A stretch of DNA of 64,000 bases from NCBI RefSeq assembly GCF_000241305.1, contig NZ_BAEH01000036.1, positions 94,646 to 158,645 of the forward strand. The letters run 5' to 3'. The notes under the pieces were generated by a model. The model was not told the DNA's origin, did no database searches, and saw only the letters and a program-made list of their open reading frames with translations. The position numbers and the translations under genes are program-made. Below are positions 55,988-64,000 of the stretch, piece after piece; the first letter of the stretch is position 1; every line of letters begins with the position of its first letter. The stretch is from Gordonia effusa NBRC 100432. GTDB taxonomy: Bacteria > Actinomycetota > Actinomycetes > Mycobacteriales > Mycobacteriaceae.

Positions 55988-58900
55988 TTACTCCGCGGCC
56001 GGCGGTGGTGTCTTCTTTGCCGCTGCCTTCTTCGCTGGAGCCTTCTTTGCCGCGGTCTTCTTGGCCGGCGCCTTCTTTGCCGCGGTCTTCTTTGCCGCGG
56101 TCTTCTTCGCTGCGGTCTTCTTCGCGGTTTTCTTGGCAGCCTTCTTGACCGGTCCGCGCGCCCGACGATCGGCTAGCAACTCCATGGCCCGATCGGGCGT
56201 AATCGTTGCGACGTCGTCGCCCTTGCGGAGGCTGGCGTTGGTCTCACCGTCGGTTACATATGGACCGAACCGCCCCTCTTTGATGACCATCGGCTTCTCG
56301 CTGACCGAGTCATTTCCCAACTCCCGCAACGGCGGAGCCGCAGCGGCCCGCCCGCGACGTTTCGGCTCGGAGTAAATCTTCAGCGCTTCGTCGAGAGTCA
56401 CCTCGAAGAGTTGGTCCTCCGACGTCAACGACCGAGAGTCGGTGCCCTTCTTCAGGTACGGACCATAACGACCGTTCTGCGCGGTGATCTCGTCGCCGGA
56501 TTCTGGATCGACGCCGACCACTCTCGGCAACGACAGCAGTTTGAGCGCGTCATCAAGGGTCACCGTCGCGATATCCATCGACTTGAACAGCGATCCGGTA
56601 CGCGGCTTGGGACCGGCAGCTTTCTTCGCAGCCTTCTTGGTCGTCTTCTTAGCGGTCGCCTTCTTAGTGGTCGTCTTAGCCGTCTTGGTGGCGACACCGC
56701 CCGCAGCCGGATCGTCAAGGGACACTGGTTCTTCCGCTTCCGAACCGGACGTACCGCCAGGTGTGGCGCCGCCGTCGCGGGGTGTCGGGCCGGGCGGCAC
56801 GGTCATGGCCGGGGCAGGTGTATCGCCGTCGTCGTCCTCTTCTGGCGTCGGCAGGATCTCGGTGACATACGGGCCGAATCGCCCTTCCTTCACCACAATT
56901 TCGTGTCCACTGGCCGGATCGACCCCGAGCACGCGCCCCTCTTGCGGTGTGCTGAAAAGTTTTTCGGCAACCTCGAGAGTCAGTTCGTCGGGTGTCATAT
57001 CCGCGGGCAGGTTGGCGCGCTGCAGATCCGGTTCGGCATCGGGCGCGGCCACATTGCGTTCCAGGTAGGGGCCGTAGCGACCAACGCGCACGTAGATCGG
57101 TCGACCCTGCTCATCGTCGAACAGGTTGATGGAGTTGACTTCCCGCGCGTCGATCCCCTCCAGATTCACACCGACGAGAGTCTTGAGCCCGCCGAGTCGT
57201 GCGACGTCGGACCGAGCGCCATCCGCCGAAGTCGTTGCTGGCGTGGAAGATTCGTCGCCATTGCCGAAGTAGAACTCAGTCAGCCAACGGGTTCGGTTCT
57301 CGTTGCCGCTGGCGATCTCGTCGAGGTCATCCTCCAGCGACGCGGTGAAGTCGTAGTCGACGAGAGACTCGAAATGTGCTTCGAGCAAACCGATTACGGC
57401 GAACGCGATCCACGACGGGACAAGCGCGCTACCTTTCTTCACCACGTATCCGCGGTCCTGAATGGTGCCGATGATCGACGCATAGGTCGAAGGCCGTCCG
57501 ATGCCGAGTTCTTCGAGTGTCTTCACCAACGAAGCTTCGGTATAGCGGGCTGGCGGATTGGTCGAATGCCCGTCTGCCTCAAGGTCATTGGCGGTAAGGG
57601 CCTGGCCTTCGACCAGATTCGGCAGGCGCGACTCCTCGTCGTCGGCCTGTCCCCCCGCTTGCTCATCGACGGTCTCGACATATGCGGACAGGAAGCCCGG
57701 GAAAGTGATAGTGCGGCCCGACGCGGCGAAGGTGCAGACCTCGCCGGTGCTGGCGGTCCCCGCGATTCGCAGACTCAGCGTCGTCCCCTTGGCATCGGCC
57801 ATCTGCGACGCGACCGTGCGCTGCCAGATCAGTTCGTACAACCGAAATTCGTCCGATGACAGTGCGGAGGCGACCGCACCGGGAGTGCGGAACGACTCAC
57901 CTGCCGGACGAATGGCCTCGTGTGCCTCCTGCGCGTTTTTCACCTTGCGGGTGTATTGACGCGGCGTGGGGTGCACAAAATTCGCGCCATAGAGCTCGGT
58001 GGCCTGCGCACGGGCCGCACTGATCGCCGATTCCGACAGCGTCGTTGAGTCGGTACGCATATAGGTGATGTAGCCGTTCTCGTACAACCGCTGTGCGATT
58101 CGCATGGTGCGATCGGACGAGAAGCGCAGTTTGCGGCCAGCTTCTTGCTGCAGCGTCGAAGTCATGAACGGTGCGTAGGGACGCCGCGTGTAGGGCTTTT
58201 GCTCGACGGAGGTGACTGACATCGCCGCGCCGGTGAGACCGGTAACGAGCGAGCGGGCTCGAGCCTCGTCGAGCACAACGACGGCGTCGGCCTTCTTCAG
58301 TTCTCCGTGGGAATCGAAGTCGCGGCCGGTTGCCACCCGCTGATCGTCGACGTTGACCAGGCGTGAGCGGAAGGTACGCGGCGACGTCGTAGCGTCACCG
58401 GAGGTATCTCCAGCGTCCATTGTCGCGGCGATATCCCAGTAGTCAGCTGAGACGAACGCCATCCGTTCGCGTTCGCGTTCGACGATGATTCGAGTCGCCA
58501 CCGACTGCACACGGCCGGCCGACAGCTTCGGCATGACCTTTTTCCACAGCACCGGCGATACTTCGTAGCCGTACAGACGATCAAGGATGCGGCGGGTCTC
58601 CTGAGCGTCGACGAGGTCGATGTCCAGGTCGCGGGGGCTTTGCGCGGCCGCCTGGATCGCCGACTCGGTGATCTCATGGAACACCATCCGCTTGACCGGC
58701 ACTTTGGGCTTGAGGGTTTCCAACAGGTGCCAGGCGATAGCCTCCCCCTCGCGGTCACCGTCCGTCGCGAGATACAGCTCGTCAACATCTTTGAGCAGCG
58801 ACTTCAGCTCGGTCACCGTGGACTTCTTGTCCGCGGAGACCACATAGAGCGGCTCAAAATCATCGTCGACGTTGACGCCCAGGCGGGCCCAGGACTGCCC

Positions 58901-59080
58901 CTTGTACTTCGCGGGCACATCGGCCGCTCCGCGCGGCAGATCTCGAATATGTCCGCGAGACGATTCGACGACGTAGTTCGCACCCAGGTAGCCCGCGATC
59001 TTGCGCGCCTTGGTCGGTGACTCGACAATGACGAGCCGCCGGATTGGCTTCGTCGGTGCGGCGGTGTCAGTCTCGGCCAC
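55988..59080 (-). CDS. topA: DNA topoisomerase I
   Basis: A 1030-residue type IA topoisomerase, about 100 residues longer than the M. tuberculosis enzyme (934). The TOPRIM domain begins RRLVIVESPTKARKIAGYLG, with LATDGDREGEAIAWHL as the metal site; YITYMRTDSTTLS carries the catalytic Tyr near residue 340. The second half has four C-terminal repeats (VGRYGPYLERN, EGRFGPYVTEI, NGRYGPYLKKG, EGRFGPYVTDG) and ends in a long Lys/Ala tail (about 50 residues of KK, TAAKK, APAKK) that binds DNA. It relaxes negative supercoils. It sits between the cyclase and Rv3647c-type genes as in M. tuberculosis. Confidence 0.96.
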   Translation of the reverse strand: MAETDTAAPTKPIRRLVIVESPTKARKIAGYLGANYVVESSRGHIRDLPRGAADVPAKYKGQSWARLGVNVDDDFEPLYVVSADKKSTVTELKSLLKDVDELYLATDGDREGEAIAWHLLETLKPKVPVKRMVFHEITESAIQAAAQSPRDLDIDLVDAQETRRILDRLYGYEVSPVLWKKVMPKLSAGRVQSVATRIIVERERERMAFVSADYWDIAATMDAGDTSGDATTSPRTFRSRLVNVDDQRVATGRDFDSHGELKKADAVVVLDEARARSLVTGLTGAAMSVTSVEQKPYTRRPYAPFMTSTLQQEAGRKLRFSSDRTMRIAQRLYENGYITYMRTDSTTLSESAISAARAQATELYGANFVHPTPRQYTRKVKNAQEAHEAIRPAGESFRTPGAVASALSSDEFRLYELIWQRTVASQMADAKGTTLSLRIAGTASTGEVCTFAASGRTITFPGFLSAYVETVDEQAGGQADDEESRLPNLVEGQALTANDLEADGHSTNPPARYTEASLVKTLEELGIGRPSTYASIIGTIQDRGYVVKKGSALVPSWIAFAVIGLLEAHFESLVDYDFTASLEDDLDEIASGNENRTRWLTEFYFGNGDESSTPATTSADGARSDVARLGGLKTLVGVNLEGIDAREVNSINLFDDEQGRPIYVRVGRYGPYLERNVAAPDAEPDLQRANLPADMTPDELTLEVAEKLFSTPQEGRVLGVDPASGHEIVVKEGRFGPYVTEILPTPEEDDDGDTPAPAMTVPPGPTPRDGGATPGGTSGSEAEEPVSLDDPAAGGVATKTAKTTTKKATAKKTTKKAAKKAAGPKPRTGSLFKSMDIATVTLDDALKLLSLPRVVGVDPESGDEITAQNGRYGPYLKKGTDSRSLTSEDQLFEVTLDEALKIYSEPKRRGRAAAAPPLRELGNDSVSEKPMVIKEGRFGPYVTDGETNASLRKGDDVATITPDRAMELLADRRARGPVKKAAKKTAKKTAAKKTAAKKTAAKKAPAKKTAAKKAPAKKAAAKKTPPPAAE

Positions 59081-59240
59081 GGGCGCCTTTCGCGTTGTAC
59101 TTCGGTATGCGGATTAACCGAAGAATAGGTGTTCTTATACGTCGTTGTACCTTATGTATAGCGTGCGCTGCACATCTGATTACACATTCGGGGGACAAGA
59201 GATTCCCTTATGTCACCGAACTAAACCATAGAGTCGCAGG

Positions 59241-59828
59241 TCAGGACAGTTGAGCCGCAGGCCAATCAGCGGCTGCACCAAGTTGTGTCGGCGCGGGGCC
59301 GATGGTCTCGCTCAGCCGGGTGAGTCGCCGCTTACCGGTGACACACAATGCCGGTGAGCCACCCCGGGCTCCGACAATGATCGGCGCGATGCCGACCCGC
59401 ATCAACGCCGTCGCTAAATGCGGATGTGTGTCGGGTGCGTGGGTGTCGAGACCAAGTAGATATCGCGCGCCCTCGCGATGTCCGCCGGCAATCACCCAGA
59501 GACGAATCGCACGTGGAGTCGGCATCCATCCGGGCGGCACTGTTTTCACCGCTCCGGTGGACCAACTGCGATGCAACGCCGTCAGCCTGGGAGTTGGCAG
59601 CGTGCGGGCCATCGGTGAGCCCTCGTCGGAGACAACCGCTTCGGCTTCCAATCCGGCAGCGACGAGTTCGGCGACCAACGCGTCAGCCCGCCACTGATCA
59701 GCGACGACAACAGAAACCCTGGCCCCGGTCGCGGTGTGAACCGACTGTCCGTTGGCTGCGAGCAACCCTGCGACATCGGCGAGCGCGGGCTCGTCGGTGT
59801 CTGCGGAGAACATCGCGATCTGGGACAT
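59241..59828 (-). CDS. Conserved hypothetical protein, Rv3647c type
   Basis: A 195-residue cytosolic protein with no known domain that I recognise. It has LADVAGLLAANGQSVHTATGARVSVVVADQWRADALVAELVAAGLEA (an alpha/beta half), then RLTALHRSWSTGAVKTVPPGWMPTPRAIRLWVIAGGHRE and ALMRVGIAPIIVGARGGSPALCVTGKRRLTRL. Position between topA and cspA matches Rv3647c of M. tuberculosis, which is also uncharacterised. The regular spacing of basic residues and Trp suggests nucleic-acid contact, but this is a guess. Confidence 0.75.
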   Translation of the reverse strand: MSQIAMFSADTDEPALADVAGLLAANGQSVHTATGARVSVVVADQWRADALVAELVAAGLEAEAVVSDEGSPMARTLPTPRLTALHRSWSTGAVKTVPPGWMPTPRAIRLWVIAGGHREGARYLLGLDTHAPDTHPHLATALMRVGIAPIIVGARGGSPALCVTGKRRLTRLSETIGPAPTQLGAAADWPAAQLS

Positions 59829-59869
59829 AGGTCGAGTCTAGTGCGAGTCGTACACCCACCTAGACCACA

Positions 59870-59904
59870 AATCCCGCCCCCGATCTATGACCGGGGGCGG
59901 GATT
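59870..59904 (-). terminator. Terminator of the second cold-shock gene
   Basis: AATCCCGCCCCCG (59870-59882) and its exact complement CGGGGGCGGGATT (59892-59904) form a 13-base-pair stem with a 9-base loop. It follows the cold-shock gene stop by 30 bases on the minus strand, where the stem is followed by TGTGG rather than a T-run. Confidence 0.85.
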
Positions 59905-59934
59905 GCGCAAGCTCGTCGTTTGAGCGAACGAGTC

Positions 59935-60138
59935 CTAGACGGCGCGGACGCCGGTGGCCTGCGGGCCCTTGGTGCCCTGGCCGACCTCGAACTCCACTCG
60001 CTGATTTTCTTCGAGAGTGCGGAAACCGGATCCCTGGATCTCGGAGTAGTGGACAAACACGTCGTCCGAACCCTCATCCGGTGCGATGAAGCCGAAGCCT
60101 TTTTCCGCGTTGAACCACTTCACAGTTCCCTGTGCCAT
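59935..60138 (-). CDS. cspA: Cold-shock protein CspA (Rv3648c type)
   Basis: A 67-residue cold-shock protein with KGFGFIAPD and VFVHYSEI (RNP1, RNP2). It is the conserved copy between the Rv3647c-type gene and the helicase gene, as in M. tuberculosis. It differs from the 48.5-kb paralogue mainly in the C-terminal half ([14 protein letters not shown]). A long leader lies upstream, which is common for cold-shock genes. Confidence 0.97.
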   Translation of the reverse strand: MAQGTVKWFNAEKGFGFIAPDEGSDDVFVHYSEIQGSGFRTLEENQRVEFEVGQGTKGPQATGVRAV

Positions 60139-60553
60139 TACTGCATTCCTTTACATACAAACCAACAGAGGCAACACGATGGTCTCGTGCCGTTGGCCGG
60201 TTCCGACGCCATACATCAAAAAGCCTGGACGGACCAAACTAACCTTCAGTACCACGTTCGCAACATCGATTCCCCTCAGAGCCCTGATACCAACCGGGAC
60301 TGACCAGAAGCTGCGACCGCTGACAAGTCAACCACGTTCAGCGGGTTCACAACAGTCACCAGATGCAAATTGAGTGAAAACCTGGTGTTGTTCAGCGAGT
60401 CGAAACCAAACAGTTATCTTTTGCCGCGGCGTAAGGTTGCGCACTGCCCCATACGCGTGATTGCCAACGGCCACAAGCCCTCTCTGCCCGATCTCGGACA
60501 CACGGATAACATTGGAACTCACGAGACGACATTCGGTGAACGGCCAGGCGAAC
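60139..60553. other. Spacer between cspA and the helicase gene
   Basis: About 415 bases separate the divergent cspA and helicase starts. The half next to cspA is AT-richer than the surroundings (TTACTGCATTCC TTTACATAC) and may encode a cold-responsive leader. I see no clear gene, riboswitch or terminator in it. Confidence 0.4.
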
Positions 60554-62866
60554 ATGCGCAAAGTAGATTTCGGTAGCGAGTTACTGTCGCGCACACTGGC
60601 CGGTGTAGAAGCCGGTAACTCACCCCTTCGGCACAGCGTGGTGATCCCGTCGCGATCAGCGTCATACCTTCCGTGGCCGACGTGGGTCGACCAAGCTATC
60701 GTTAATGCCTTTGCCGCACAAGGAATTACGCAACTTTGGGAGCACCAGGCGCGCGCGGCCCAGCTAGCACACTCGGGCACGCACGTCGCTCTGGCCACCG
60801 GAACGGCGTCGGGTAAGTCACTCGCCTATCAAGTTCCGATTCTCTCCGAATTTCTCACCAATCCCAATGCGTGCGCACTGTATTTGGCTCCGACCAAGGC
60901 ACTTGGCGCCGATCAACTACGTTCACTAGCGACACTGCTTGCCGGCCGTGCGGAATTCTCTCATTTGCAACCTTGCGCCTACGATGGCGATACCGATCCC
61001 GATATCCGCCAGTGGGCTCGCGCGCATTCACGATGGATCTTCACCAATCCGGACATGTGCCATATTGGTATATTGTCGGCGCACGGAAAGTGGCAACATT
61101 TCTTTCGAAACCTTCGCTTCATCGTGGTCGATGAATCACATCACTATCGGGGCGTATTTGGTTCGCACACCGCACTGGTGCTACGCCGAATACTGCGGAT
61201 CGCGCGGGCGTTGGGCGCCGCGCCGGTCGTCATCGCCGCGAGTGCGACCAATGCCGACCCGGCCGGTTCGCTAACCCGACTGATTGGCGCACCCGCCGAG
61301 GCGGTAACCGATGACACCTCGCCGCATGGTGCACGAACCGTTGCCCTCTGGGAACCCGACTTCGTGCCGGAGGCCAGCGGCGAAAACGATGCGCCGGTTC
61401 GGCGGTCGGCGGGGGCGGACGCGGCCCGACTATTGGCCGATTTCGTGATCGAGGGAGCGCGAACGCTGTGTTTCGTGCGATCTCGACGCGGCGTTGAGAT
61501 AACCGCGCGCAGCGCCCGCGATCTCCTCGCACAGTCCGCGCCCGACTTGACCGAGCGAATCGGCAGCTACCGCGCCGGGTACCTCGCCGATGATCGCCGG
61601 CGCCTCGAACGTGCCATTGCCGATGGCGAATTACTTGGCGTAACAACAACGAATGCGCTTGAACTCGGTGTCGATATCAGTGGCCTCGATGCGGTGATCG
61701 TTGCGGGTTATCCGGGAACCGTCGCATCCTTCTGGCAACAGGCCGGGCGAGCCGGGCGCCGCGGTGAGGCATCAACGGTCGTGCTAGTGGCCCGCGACGA
61801 TCCGCTCGACACCTATCTGGTTCACCATCCCGAAGCGCTACTCGACAAACCCGTCGAAGCAACGGTGATCGACCCGTCCAATCCCTACGTTCTCGACGCG
61901 CAACTACTTTGCGCCGCTTGCGAATTACCATTGAAGGATCAAGACATCGAACTCTTCGATGCCCAGGCCGCAGTCGAACGACTCAGTGCCGCAGGCCTTC
62001 TCAAGAAACGGCCGGCCGGCTGGTACGTTGCCGCCGGTCTGGATCCACACTCCGACATCGATATCCGAGGCGGTATCGGCGGACAGGTTCTCATCGTTGA
62101 TTCGACCACGTCGAGACTGCTCGGCACGATCGATACCGGCCGCGCGATGTCGTCGATACACGCTGGCGCCGTCCATATTCACCAGGGCGCCAGTTACGTG
62201 GTCGACGAACTCGATCTCGACGAGGGTCTGGCGCTACTGCATCCCGAGGAACCCGACTGGACGACGTCGGCGCGCGAGATCACCGAGATCACTATCACCA
62301 ATACCGTTGAGTCCCAACGCTTCTTCGACCTAACCCTGGCCCTGGTCGAGGTAGATGTCACGCACCAGGTTGTTGGCTATTTGCGCAAACTGCTGACCGG
62401 TGAAGTTATCGACTCCGTCCCACTGGATATGCCGGAGCAAACGCTGCGGACCCGGGCGGTGATGTACACGCTGACCCCCGACGCCCTCGAGGCCATCGGG
62501 GTAAGCGCGGGCCGTTTTCCCGGAGCACTACACGCAGCCGAACATGCCGCGATCGGCATGCTCGGCCTGGTCGCAACGTGTGACCGCTGGGATATCGGCG
62601 GCCTATCGACCAACCTGCATCCCGACACCGGATTGCCGACGGTGTTCGTCTACGACGGATACCCTGGCGGGGCCGGATTCGCCGACCGCGGCTACGAAGC
62701 CTTCGCACAATGGATGACGGCCACCCGGGAGGCCATCGCCGCGTGTCGTTGCGAACGAGGCTGCCCCTCCTGCGTGCAATCACCCAAGTGCGGCAACGGA
62801 AATGAACCGCTAGACAAGCGGGGTGCGCTGTCGGTGCTGACCTTGCTGAGCCGGTTGGTGGCGTAG
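60554..62866 (+). CDS. MrfA-like DEAD/DEAH-box helicase with DUF1998 zinc domain (Rv3649 type)
   Basis: A 770-residue superfamily-2 helicase. Motif I is ATGTASGKS (near residue 81), motif II DESH (near 192), motif III ASATN, motif VI QQAGRAGRRGE. The C-terminal DUF1998 region ends CRCERGCPSCVQSPKCGNG (about 731-750), a four-cysteine metal site. This architecture is that of Bacillus MrfA, which helps repair mitomycin damage, and of YprA. ATG 60554 is chosen as AGG lies six bases upstream; GTG 60536 is an alternative. It is divergent from cspA and followed by the tad-type genes on the other strand. Confidence 0.9.
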   Translation: MRKVDFGSELLSRTLAGVEAGNSPLRHSVVIPSRSASYLPWPTWVDQAIVNAFAAQGITQLWEHQARAAQLAHSGTHVALATGTASGKSLAYQVPILSEFLTNPNACALYLAPTKALGADQLRSLATLLAGRAEFSHLQPCAYDGDTDPDIRQWARAHSRWIFTNPDMCHIGILSAHGKWQHFFRNLRFIVVDESHHYRGVFGSHTALVLRRILRIARALGAAPVVIAASATNADPAGSLTRLIGAPAEAVTDDTSPHGARTVALWEPDFVPEASGENDAPVRRSAGADAARLLADFVIEGARTLCFVRSRRGVEITARSARDLLAQSAPDLTERIGSYRAGYLADDRRRLERAIADGELLGVTTTNALELGVDISGLDAVIVAGYPGTVASFWQQAGRAGRRGEASTVVLVARDDPLDTYLVHHPEALLDKPVEATVIDPSNPYVLDAQLLCAACELPLKDQDIELFDAQAAVERLSAAGLLKKRPAGWYVAAGLDPHSDIDIRGGIGGQVLIVDSTTSRLLGTIDTGRAMSSIHAGAVHIHQGASYVVDELDLDEGLALLHPEEPDWTTSAREITEITITNTVESQRFFDLTLALVEVDVTHQVVGYLRKLLTGEVIDSVPLDMPEQTLRTRAVMYTLTPDALEAIGVSAGRFPGALHAAEHAAIGMLGLVATCDRWDIGGLSTNLHPDTGLPTVFVYDGYPGGAGFADRGYEAFAQWMTATREAIAACRCERGCPSCVQSPKCGNGNEPLDKRGALSVLTLLSRLVA

Positions 62867-62869
62867 CCG

Positions 62870-63238
62870 CTACTCCACTGGACCTGCCCGCGCCGAGGCT
62901 CGCGCCTCACGAATTCCCCAGTGCCCCAACGTGATACCGATGATTACGGTCACCACGACGTCGTCGCCTACAGTTTCGCATCGGCCGAGTCGCGCGTTGG
63001 TTGCCTGACGATGCACGATGTCGGCGACTTTCTCGCACGCGTCCTGGCCGGCCAACTGAGAGATCGCACCACCGAGGGCGGCAAGGTCGGCGGCCGACTG
63101 CGCACGATGACGGCCAATAACCGCAGCGCCGACATAGAGCATCAACACGATGATCATCGTCAACGCGGCAATTGCCCACGCTCCCAACACCGTTGCCGAC
63201 CCATCGTCATCGATCAGGCGGCGCATCGGGATCGTCAT
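62870..63238 (-). CDS. TadE/G-like secretion-locus protein (Rv3654c type)
   Basis: A 122-residue protein with one N-terminal helix (GSATVLGAWAIAALTMIIVLML) preceded by IDDDG, the prepilin-like start, and an external domain with two cysteines (GQDACEK, LGRCETV). It resembles the short TadE-like protein found next to the helicase gene in mycobacteria (Rv3654c). ATG 63238 is chosen over the frame upstream. It overlaps the TadE gene by 32 bases. Confidence 0.8.
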   Translation of the reverse strand: MTIPMRRLIDDDGSATVLGAWAIAALTMIIVLMLYVGAAVIGRHRAQSAADLAALGGAISQLAGQDACEKVADIVHRQATNARLGRCETVGDDVVVTVIIGITLGHWGIREARASARAGPVE

Positions 63239-63596
63239 TACTGCTCTGCCCAGCGTCGGGCTCGCGAGCCGCGACAGCACGAGCCCGGATGTCGAGGCCG
63301 GGCAGCAGCGCCACTGTCGTCTCGACGGTTACCTCGACATACTCCGGCGAGGAGTCATTCACCGAGATAGTCGCGCCGGTCGGCGCCACCCGTGCGCCGG
63401 TATCACGAGCCGTCGCGTCGCCCGCCGCGATCAACCGAGCCACCTCGCGAGCAGCATCGACACATCGGACCTGGGCCGAAACAGTAGACACCCCAACGAT
63501 TCCCAATATCAGCACCGCCACGATCGCAGCGATCGCATACGCCGACTCCACTGTCGACATCCCGGCGTCATCGTCGTGCAGACGTCGCGCCCGCAT
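63207..63596 (-). CDS. TadE-family pseudopilin (Rv3655c type)
   Basis: A 129-residue TadE-like protein. DDDAGMSTVESAYAIAAIVAV has the prepilin-peptidase motif: cleavage after Gly12, with Glu at +5. A hydrophobic helix follows, then an external domain (TISVNDSSPEYVEVTVETTV). It should be processed by a TadV-type peptidase and act in Flp pilus or secretion assembly. It lies between the DUF4244 gene and the Rv3654c-type gene, the order of M. tuberculosis. Confidence 0.88.
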   Translation of the reverse strand: MRARRLHDDDAGMSTVESAYAIAAIVAVLILGIVGVSTVSAQVRCVDAAREVARLIAAGDATARDTGARVAPTGATISVNDSSPEYVEVTVETTVALLPGLDIRARAVAAREPDAGQSSNDDPDAPPDR

Positions 63597-63599
63597 GAC

Positions 63600-63788
63600 C
63601 TACCCCACCGATGTCGACAGCGCTTTGGTGATGATGCCGGTCAAGGCACTCACCACATTGTCACCGGTGACCACCGTGTACAAGAGAGCGCCAAACGCCG
63701 CGGCAGCGATCGTCCCGATCGCGTATTCGGCGGTCGACATACCGTCGTCCTCGACGATTAGTCTGCGCCACAACGATTTCTGATCCAT
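63600..63788 (-). CDS. DUF4244 Flp-type pilin (Rv3656c type)
   Basis: A 62-residue protein whose EDDGMSTAEYAIGTIAAAAFG segment is a type IVb prepilin start: cleavage after Gly16, Glu-Tyr at +5/+6, then the hydrophobic helix. It is the likely major pilin-like subunit of the actinobacterial Flp/Tad-related apparatus whose ATPase and inner-membrane genes normally lie upstream, beyond this window. Confidence 0.88.
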   Translation of the reverse strand: MDQKSLWRRLIVEDDGMSTAEYAIGTIAAAAFGALLYTVVTGDNVVSALTGIITKALSTSVG

Positions 63789-64000
63789 GACCGTGCTCCT
63801 CCCGTGGTTCGCCGATCGAACCCCTCATCTTTAGACGCAGCAGGAGGGCATTTGGATCCATCGAGTTTTCTTGGGAGATAAGCTCGGGTGTCTGGCAAAT
63901 ATCGTCCCCCTCAATGAGTTTCGAGGGCATATTGCCCTTTGAGGGAACTCACGGGGACAAAATTTCATCTCGTTGAAGGTTGGGCGGCTGTGTTACGGGG
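63789..64000. other. Upstream region of the tad-type genes, with hairpin
   Basis: The last 212 bases hold the DUF4244 ribosome site (GGGAGGAGCACGG at 63790-63802 read on the minus strand). A possible hairpin GAGGGCA-tat-TGCCCTT lies at about 63922-63940, flanked by CCCTCAA and TTGAGGG arms. No gene is evident before the window ends. Confidence 0.4.

Noticed and set aside
56411..57859. 482-codon open frame on the plus strand
   Set aside because: It is wholly antisense to topA, whose product is unmistakable; the frame's peptide is Arg/Gly-rich and matches nothing.

Overview
The window is chromosomal DNA of a high-GC actinobacterium of the order Mycobacteriales, probably Nocardiaceae-like and outside Mycobacterium itself. 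The evidence is gene content and order. One block (about 6.3-19.2 kb) carries a mutT3-like NUDIX gene, an Rv0412c-type membrane protein, glnH, pknG, ackA, pta and fgd1, which is the Rv0407-Rv0413 neighbourhood of M. tuberculosis. A second block (about 31.3-63.8 kb) carries a flippase, a dolichyl-phosphate-type glycosyltransferase, a DUF2304 protein, galE, an Rv3635-type protein, holB, a membrane adenylate cyclase, topA, an Rv3647c-type protein, cspA, a DUF1998 helicase and TadE-type genes, which follows Rv3630-Rv3656c. Synteny is recalled from knowledge of H37Rv and was not computed. No phage, insertion sequence, CRISPR array or rRNA is visible; there is one tRNA-Thr(CGT).

Layout. 0-6.3 kb is accessory: a QorR-like HxlR regulator facing a broken quinone oxidoreductase gene, a secreted lipase/lactonase operon facing a TetR regulator with two tandem operators, a free-standing LeuA regulatory domain, and a secreted phospholipase A2 with a lipoprotein and a membrane protein. 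6.3-19.2 kb holds the glnH-pknG signalling operon, the Pta-AckA acetate pathway and F420-dependent glucose-6-phosphate dehydrogenase. 19.3-29.8 kb holds an ABC exporter behind a MerR/SoxR-type promoter, an acyl-CoA dehydrogenase, an esterase, a 1300-residue Pls-type poly(amino acid) synthetase-like membrane protein, a luciferase-like oxidoreductase and a DoxX protein.

29.9-42.5 kb is largely a cell-surface module: M1 peptidase, flippase, two family-2 glycosyltransferases, DUF2304 protein, rmlC-rmlA, rmlB-galE and a large Rv3635-type polytopic protein. Inside it sit a Uma2-family protein, a secreted RNase Sa-type ribonuclease with its barstar, and an LGFP-repeat protein. Two copies of a dispersed palindromic repeat (32.6 and 40.4 kb) bracket most of this block. 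42.8-52.9 kb holds a methyltransferase, a GntR-MFS pair, NAD-type malic enzyme, pterin dehydratase, tRNA-Thr, a HicA-like/HicB-like pair, a cold-shock protein, a LysR regulator, NDH-2 and an FAD/Rieske oxidoreductase. 52.9-64 kb is the conserved holB-cyclase-topA-cspA-helicase-tad block.

The rml, galE, glycosyltransferase and flippase genes fit synthesis of a rhamnose/galactose-containing wall polymer. GlnH-PknG and the adenylate cyclase are signalling modules; Pta-AckA, malic enzyme, NDH-2 and FGD1 serve central carbon and redox metabolism. The items most worth following up are the Pls-type synthetase, the MerR-type promoter with an apparently leaderless start, the unusual HicA/long HicB pair, the RNase/barstar pair and the repeat pair flanking the wall module.
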